Below, one piece after another: positions 9,095-11,748 of a stretch of 11,748 bases of DNA. The stretch lies in the NCBI GenBank assembly GCA_910592205.1, contig CAJVPJ010001171.1, positions 1-11,748 of the forward strand, read 5' to 3'. Position 1 is the stretch's first letter, and each line of letters starts with the position of its first letter. The DNA comes from Paraglomus occultum (lineage: Eukaryota > Glomeromycota > Glomeromycetes > Paraglomerales > Paraglomeraceae). The notes under the pieces were generated by a model, which was not told the origin of the DNA, ran no database searches, and was given only the letters and a program-made list of their open reading frames with translations. Both the position numbers and the translations under genes were made by a program.

Positions 9095-9157
9095 GTTCTG
9101 ATAGCACTGTGCAAAATAAAGTTAACTTCCCATTAGTCGCGATTATTCTTGCATAAC
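9095..9157 (+). promoter_or_regulatory. Promoter block of copy 2, shared with copy 1
   Basis: GTTCTGATAGCACTGTG (9095-9111) and the 22-bp block 9136-9157 (containing TCGCGATTATTCTTGCATAA) each differ from copy 1 by one base. The second block is 43 bp from the ATG to its end, closer than in copy 1 (95 bp), partly because the ATTT repeat is absent. The central TATAAAAA of copy 1 is missing; a TATATAA lies further upstream at 9066-9072. Confidence 0.5.
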
Positions 9158-9199
9158 CTCAACGATTTAAATTTTTACCCCCCGACTTTATATTTCACT

Positions 9200-9937
9200 A
9201 TGACAATTCGATAAAGAAATTTATTAACAACAGATTTCTTCACGACCTTTTGAACTCACTGTTATCAAAAGTTTGGAAATAATATTTCTGCTTATTTTCC
9301 ACGTTGCCATATTTATGGAATTAATTGAGCTGTCCGAAGATGAGAGAACTTTATCCTATTTAAACAAGATACCACTAGCTCATTCCTGCCCCAAGTACAT
9401 AATTTTTCTTGCTAATGCATATAAAACTGATATTAAACTTAATATTGTGTCATTCTCTGTTCTACTTAGATAATAATATGTTAAAACAGTGACGGTATTT
9501 GTCTACTCGTTAATGTCCAATGTTAATACGTGCGTACGTGATCAATTCGATATTGTAGCAATGGATAATTGCAATAAGTATGTTAAAGTTGACAACGGAG
9601 CTTATCAAAGTTTTGGCCGGTATGTAAACGAAATTTTATTCAGTTTCTTGGCTTTCCTACTCTGCTTTTCTGTCAAGCACTCGTGCGTATCTTGTTAAGC
9701 GTCTATGTCTGTTTCTTTTTCCGTAGGCTTTAACCAAGTGAGTCCGTGAGGTTACGTTCAAAATCTACTACCGTGTGTCCGACACAAAGTCCTGTCACTA
9801 CCGTAGTCTGTCGTTTTCGGACTCTGTAATTTCGAAAGGTCTTTCGAACGACGAACCATTTGTTGCAGTAAAACAAAGATTACTTTCATTAGAGTTTTTT
9901 TTTGAAAAAATACGTTGTAGACGTAGGAACGTCATAA
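9200..9937 (+). pseudogene. Same membrane-protein family (copy 2, internally deleted)
   Basis: Decayed paralogue of copy 1, same strand, ATGs 3.66 kb apart. The ATG is followed by ACA ATT CGA TAA: one base lost relative to copy 1 puts a stop at codon 5. Another frame continues NSIKKFINNRF, and a third gives IELSEDERT at 9319-9345, matching VELSKDERI. Part of the first membrane segment is missing. The early part of exon 2 survives in one frame (9489-9619: YSLMSNVN, DQFDIVAMDNCNKYVKVDNG). From there the sequence jumps to the donor of the last intron, so the rest of exon 2, exon 3 and exon 4 (with the second membrane segment) are gone, about 830 bp relative to copy 1. The last exon from 9727 keeps LSNDEPFVAVKQRLLSLEFF, then one extra base in the T/A run near 9900-9910 shifts the frame. 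Without that shift the stop TAA (9935-9937) falls exactly where copy 1 has TGA (7134-7136). No functional product expected. Confidence 0.75.
9620..9726 (+). other. Surviving last intron of copy 2
   Basis: 107 bp with GTATGTAA donor and a pyrimidine-rich CCGTAG acceptor. It aligns at both ends with intron 4 of copy 1 (GTACGTAAATGAATTTATT versus GTATGTAAACGAAATTTTATT at the donor side). Because of the deletion, the donor now abuts an exon 2 remnant. Confidence 0.55.
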
Positions 9938-9972
9938 AGAATGACGCTAGCGGAATAGATATCGAGGCGCCT

Positions 9973-10818
9973 ATCCGAAACTCGTTACACAGTGCTAAAG
10001 CTGAGCAGAACGTGGTCCAATTTTGCAGTTTTATTGGCTGTCATACAAATTTGTCCAATGCAATGGAATTGCTCCCTCAAAGTCACTGATCACCCTACAT
10101 TGAAGTTAAATGGAAATATCGGCATAAAGAGCAGGACAATTGCGTGAGATTAATACTGAATTAGCGTAACTTATAAGTGATATGTGGACAAAAAATTGCG
10201 ATGTTTTAGATAATATAATTGCAAATTTACTTAGACCCGACTTTTATCTTATAATTAAATATGCTAGTTAATATTTAAAATTAATTTACATATTTATTAG
10301 AAAGCGCAAAAAAAGCGCTATCATATTTGCAAAAGGTTGTCCGAATATCTTGCATCTTTGCTCCGCAAAGGCCTTCTGGATCAATGGTTATCTTTCAAGC
10401 AGTCCCTATCATTATAACCAACTATCAAACTGTACACTGTTAACGCTTTATATCTACTACTACAAGATTTTATTAATTTTGCCAACATCTGTCATCTTGC
10501 CCTTTAACAAAATATGTGCCCGATAAACGGCAAATTTGAATTAGCCAATCAAATCAGTGATAACTGACAAATTTCGTGTTCCTCCGTTCCACAGGACATT
10601 TTCTTTTCCACCCCAGTGTTAGTCTTTGCAAAAAACATATTTCCGAAAGCCGTTAAGAACCCTTTCTCGCAACACAATCTTTTATTTCTTCACACTTTTT
10701 AATAAAACAGTGTATGGTAGGGATGGGAACAAATGGACGTTGCAATTTTTGGTTTCCATCCGTTCAGATCATGTGATTTAATCTATCAATCAGGGGGCGG
10801 CACAAATTGGAACAGGGG
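9973..10818. other. Non-coding region downstream of copy 2
   Basis: Similarity between the two copies stops at GAGGCGCCT (7166-7174 and 9964-9972). An open frame from 9775 runs on to 10089, but its part after 9937 lies beyond the ancestral stop and has no recognised motif. The sequence GCCAATCA occurs near 10543, without a gene that it could serve. No other gene seen. Confidence 0.5.
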
Positions 10819-10836
10819 TTAGAGTTAGGGTTAGGG
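10819..10836 (+). repeat. Short telomere-like repeat (TTAGAG TTAGGG TTAGGG)
   Basis: Three tandem hexamers, two of them exact TTAGGG, the telomere unit of most fungi. Flanked by ordinary sequence on both sides, so it is interstitial, not a chromosome end. Three units could arise by chance or by repair of a break. Confidence 0.6.
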
Positions 10837-11005
10837 CTAGTATTGTCTACGTAAATTCAAGTCAGTGTTTCGACGGACGAACTTTAAACAGAGATATCTC
10901 AACCATTACCTACTTAAATAAACTAAATTTTGGGTTTAATTCGAGGATTAGTGCTATAGGCCCGTAAATAAAAGGCATGTGGCATTAACTTTGAACCACC
11001 TGCGC

Positions 11006-11275
11006 TTACAAATTCTATGAAATTGTTCTAAATTTTTGGAAAATTATGCGCAACTTATCCAATCATGTAGTCTGTTAGAAAAATATTTGTCGCAATTATT
11101 AGGATAGGACGCTTATAAACAAGAAGACGGTTTTTTCCAATTATTCTTCACATTTTATGAAACATTTGTTTGAGCTTTATTTTTGAACACAAACGGCTTA
11201 ATATTATAAAACTAAACGCAAAAGCGCCCAAAAGTTTTATGTATTATTAAATTTTTTTAATACAAAAGGGTTTTG
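11006..11275. repeat. Dispersed repeat, copy B
   Basis: Direct-orientation match of 3279-3500, about 7.7 kb apart. Best-kept parts are ACAAATTCTATGAAATTGTTC (start), TCTGTTAGAAA (11071-11081), GAAGACGGTTTTTTCCAATTA, TTCTTCACATTTTATGA and the T-rich end TTTTTAATACAAAAGGG. Copy B is longer than A by about 50 bp, mostly in its second half. No coding sequence. Confidence 0.75.
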
Positions 11276-11303
11276 TTGCGCAGTACCTGCATTAGTTTAA
11301 TGC

Positions 11304-11361
11304 TGAGTTGTCCGTTTAACTACTGTCTAGGGGTTAGTTAAATATATGGGGGGACAACTCA
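11304..11361. repeat. Two-part inverted repeat (hairpin)
   Basis: Outer arms TGAGTTGTCC (11304-11313) and GGACAACTCA (11352-11361) pair exactly. Inner arms TTTAACTA (11315-11322) and TAGTTAAA (11335-11342) also pair exactly, leaving a 12-nt loop and a one-sided bulge of about nine bases. It lies just after dispersed repeat B. It may be a foldback element or an RNA stem. Confidence 0.7.
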
Positions 11362-11748
11362 ATGTTACACAACTATGATCAGTGATCTTTCAGTAAAGCG
11401 AATGTTTATTTTATAGTTAATCAGTTCTTCCATTCCATAAGTTTGCATATATTATTATACTTGCGTAATCTCCCAATTCTTTTCATCTGTATTTTTAGGT
11501 AACTGAGGAAAATGTATTGTCATAGCCAGTGTGGAGAGAGCACCTGTTGATGTGAGGGCGGTGAGAGTTGAGTTCGATATAAGCAACACAACAACGTGTA
11601 TACGTACTCATTGATTGGGGAGTAGGAGGCACCGCGCCTATTACTGACAAACAATTCGTTCCTATCTTTATTATCCGTCCGCCCAGTATCCATTTACATC
11701 ACAGATAGCAGAGACAAAATCAACCGCCTTTTTAAATCCTGCATATAA
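11362..11748. other. Non-coding right end of window
   Basis: No open frame, RNA gene or repeat recognised. GC content rises slightly after 11520, which could hint at a gene beyond the window, but nothing can be assigned. Confidence 0.4.

Noticed and set aside
9775-10089. 104-codon open frame taken as a separate gene
   Set aside because: Its first half is the last exon of copy 2 shifted by one inserted base; the second half lies beyond the ancestral stop and has no motif or start.
1-11748. CRISPR arrays, bacterial operons or phage modules
   Set aside because: No regularly spaced repeats, no ribosome-binding-site-led gene chains; introns and TATA boxes indicate a eukaryotic nuclear region.
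1-11748. tRNA genes
   Set aside because: I scanned by eye for the GGTTCGANTCC-type B box with an A box upstream on both strands and found no credible cloverleaf; a tRNA search program would be decisive.

Overview
The window reads as AT-rich, gene-poor nuclear DNA of a fungus. Introns are short (68-107 bp), with GTATGT/GTAAGT/GTACGT donors and CAG/TAG/AAG acceptors. An arbuscular mycorrhizal fungus (Glomeromycotina, Rhizophagus-like) is the best fit. It is suggested by the compact secreted ML-domain protein and by the two-membrane-segment proteins with a SQPSEL...ELSKDERI amino end, both of which I recall as expanded families in that lineage. The assignment rests on memory and was not checked by search.

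Layout. 1-1400: non-coding, with a perfect 13-bp inverted repeat at the left edge (18-65). 1415-1949: the only intact gene, one exon with a TATA box, encoding a 149-residue secreted ML (NPC2-like) lipid-binding protein. 1950-4650: non-coding, with a poly-T hairpin and copy A of a dispersed repeat (3279-3500). 4655-4772: a fragment of organelle/bacterial-type 23S (LSU) rRNA, most simply a nuclear insertion of mitochondrial DNA. 5330-7174: copy 1 of a five-exon membrane-protein gene; promoter, splice sites, first and last exons survive, but exons 2 and 3 need five reading-frame changes. 7175-9070: non-coding with no recognised gene. 9070-9972: copy 2 of the same gene on the same strand, more decayed, with an internal deletion from mid-exon 2 to the donor of the last intron. 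9973-11748: non-coding, with three telomere-like hexamers, copy B of the dispersed repeat and a two-part hairpin.

The parts do not form one pathway. The picture is a lone effector-like or lipid-transfer gene beside a decaying tandem gene family, repeats and organelle-derived DNA, as expected of a repeat-rich, fast-turnover compartment. The observations best worth checking are the rRNA insertion, the shared promoter block of the two copies, the deletion junction in copy 2, and whether the frame breaks in copy 1 are real or sequencing indels. I do not see a new multi-gene system here.
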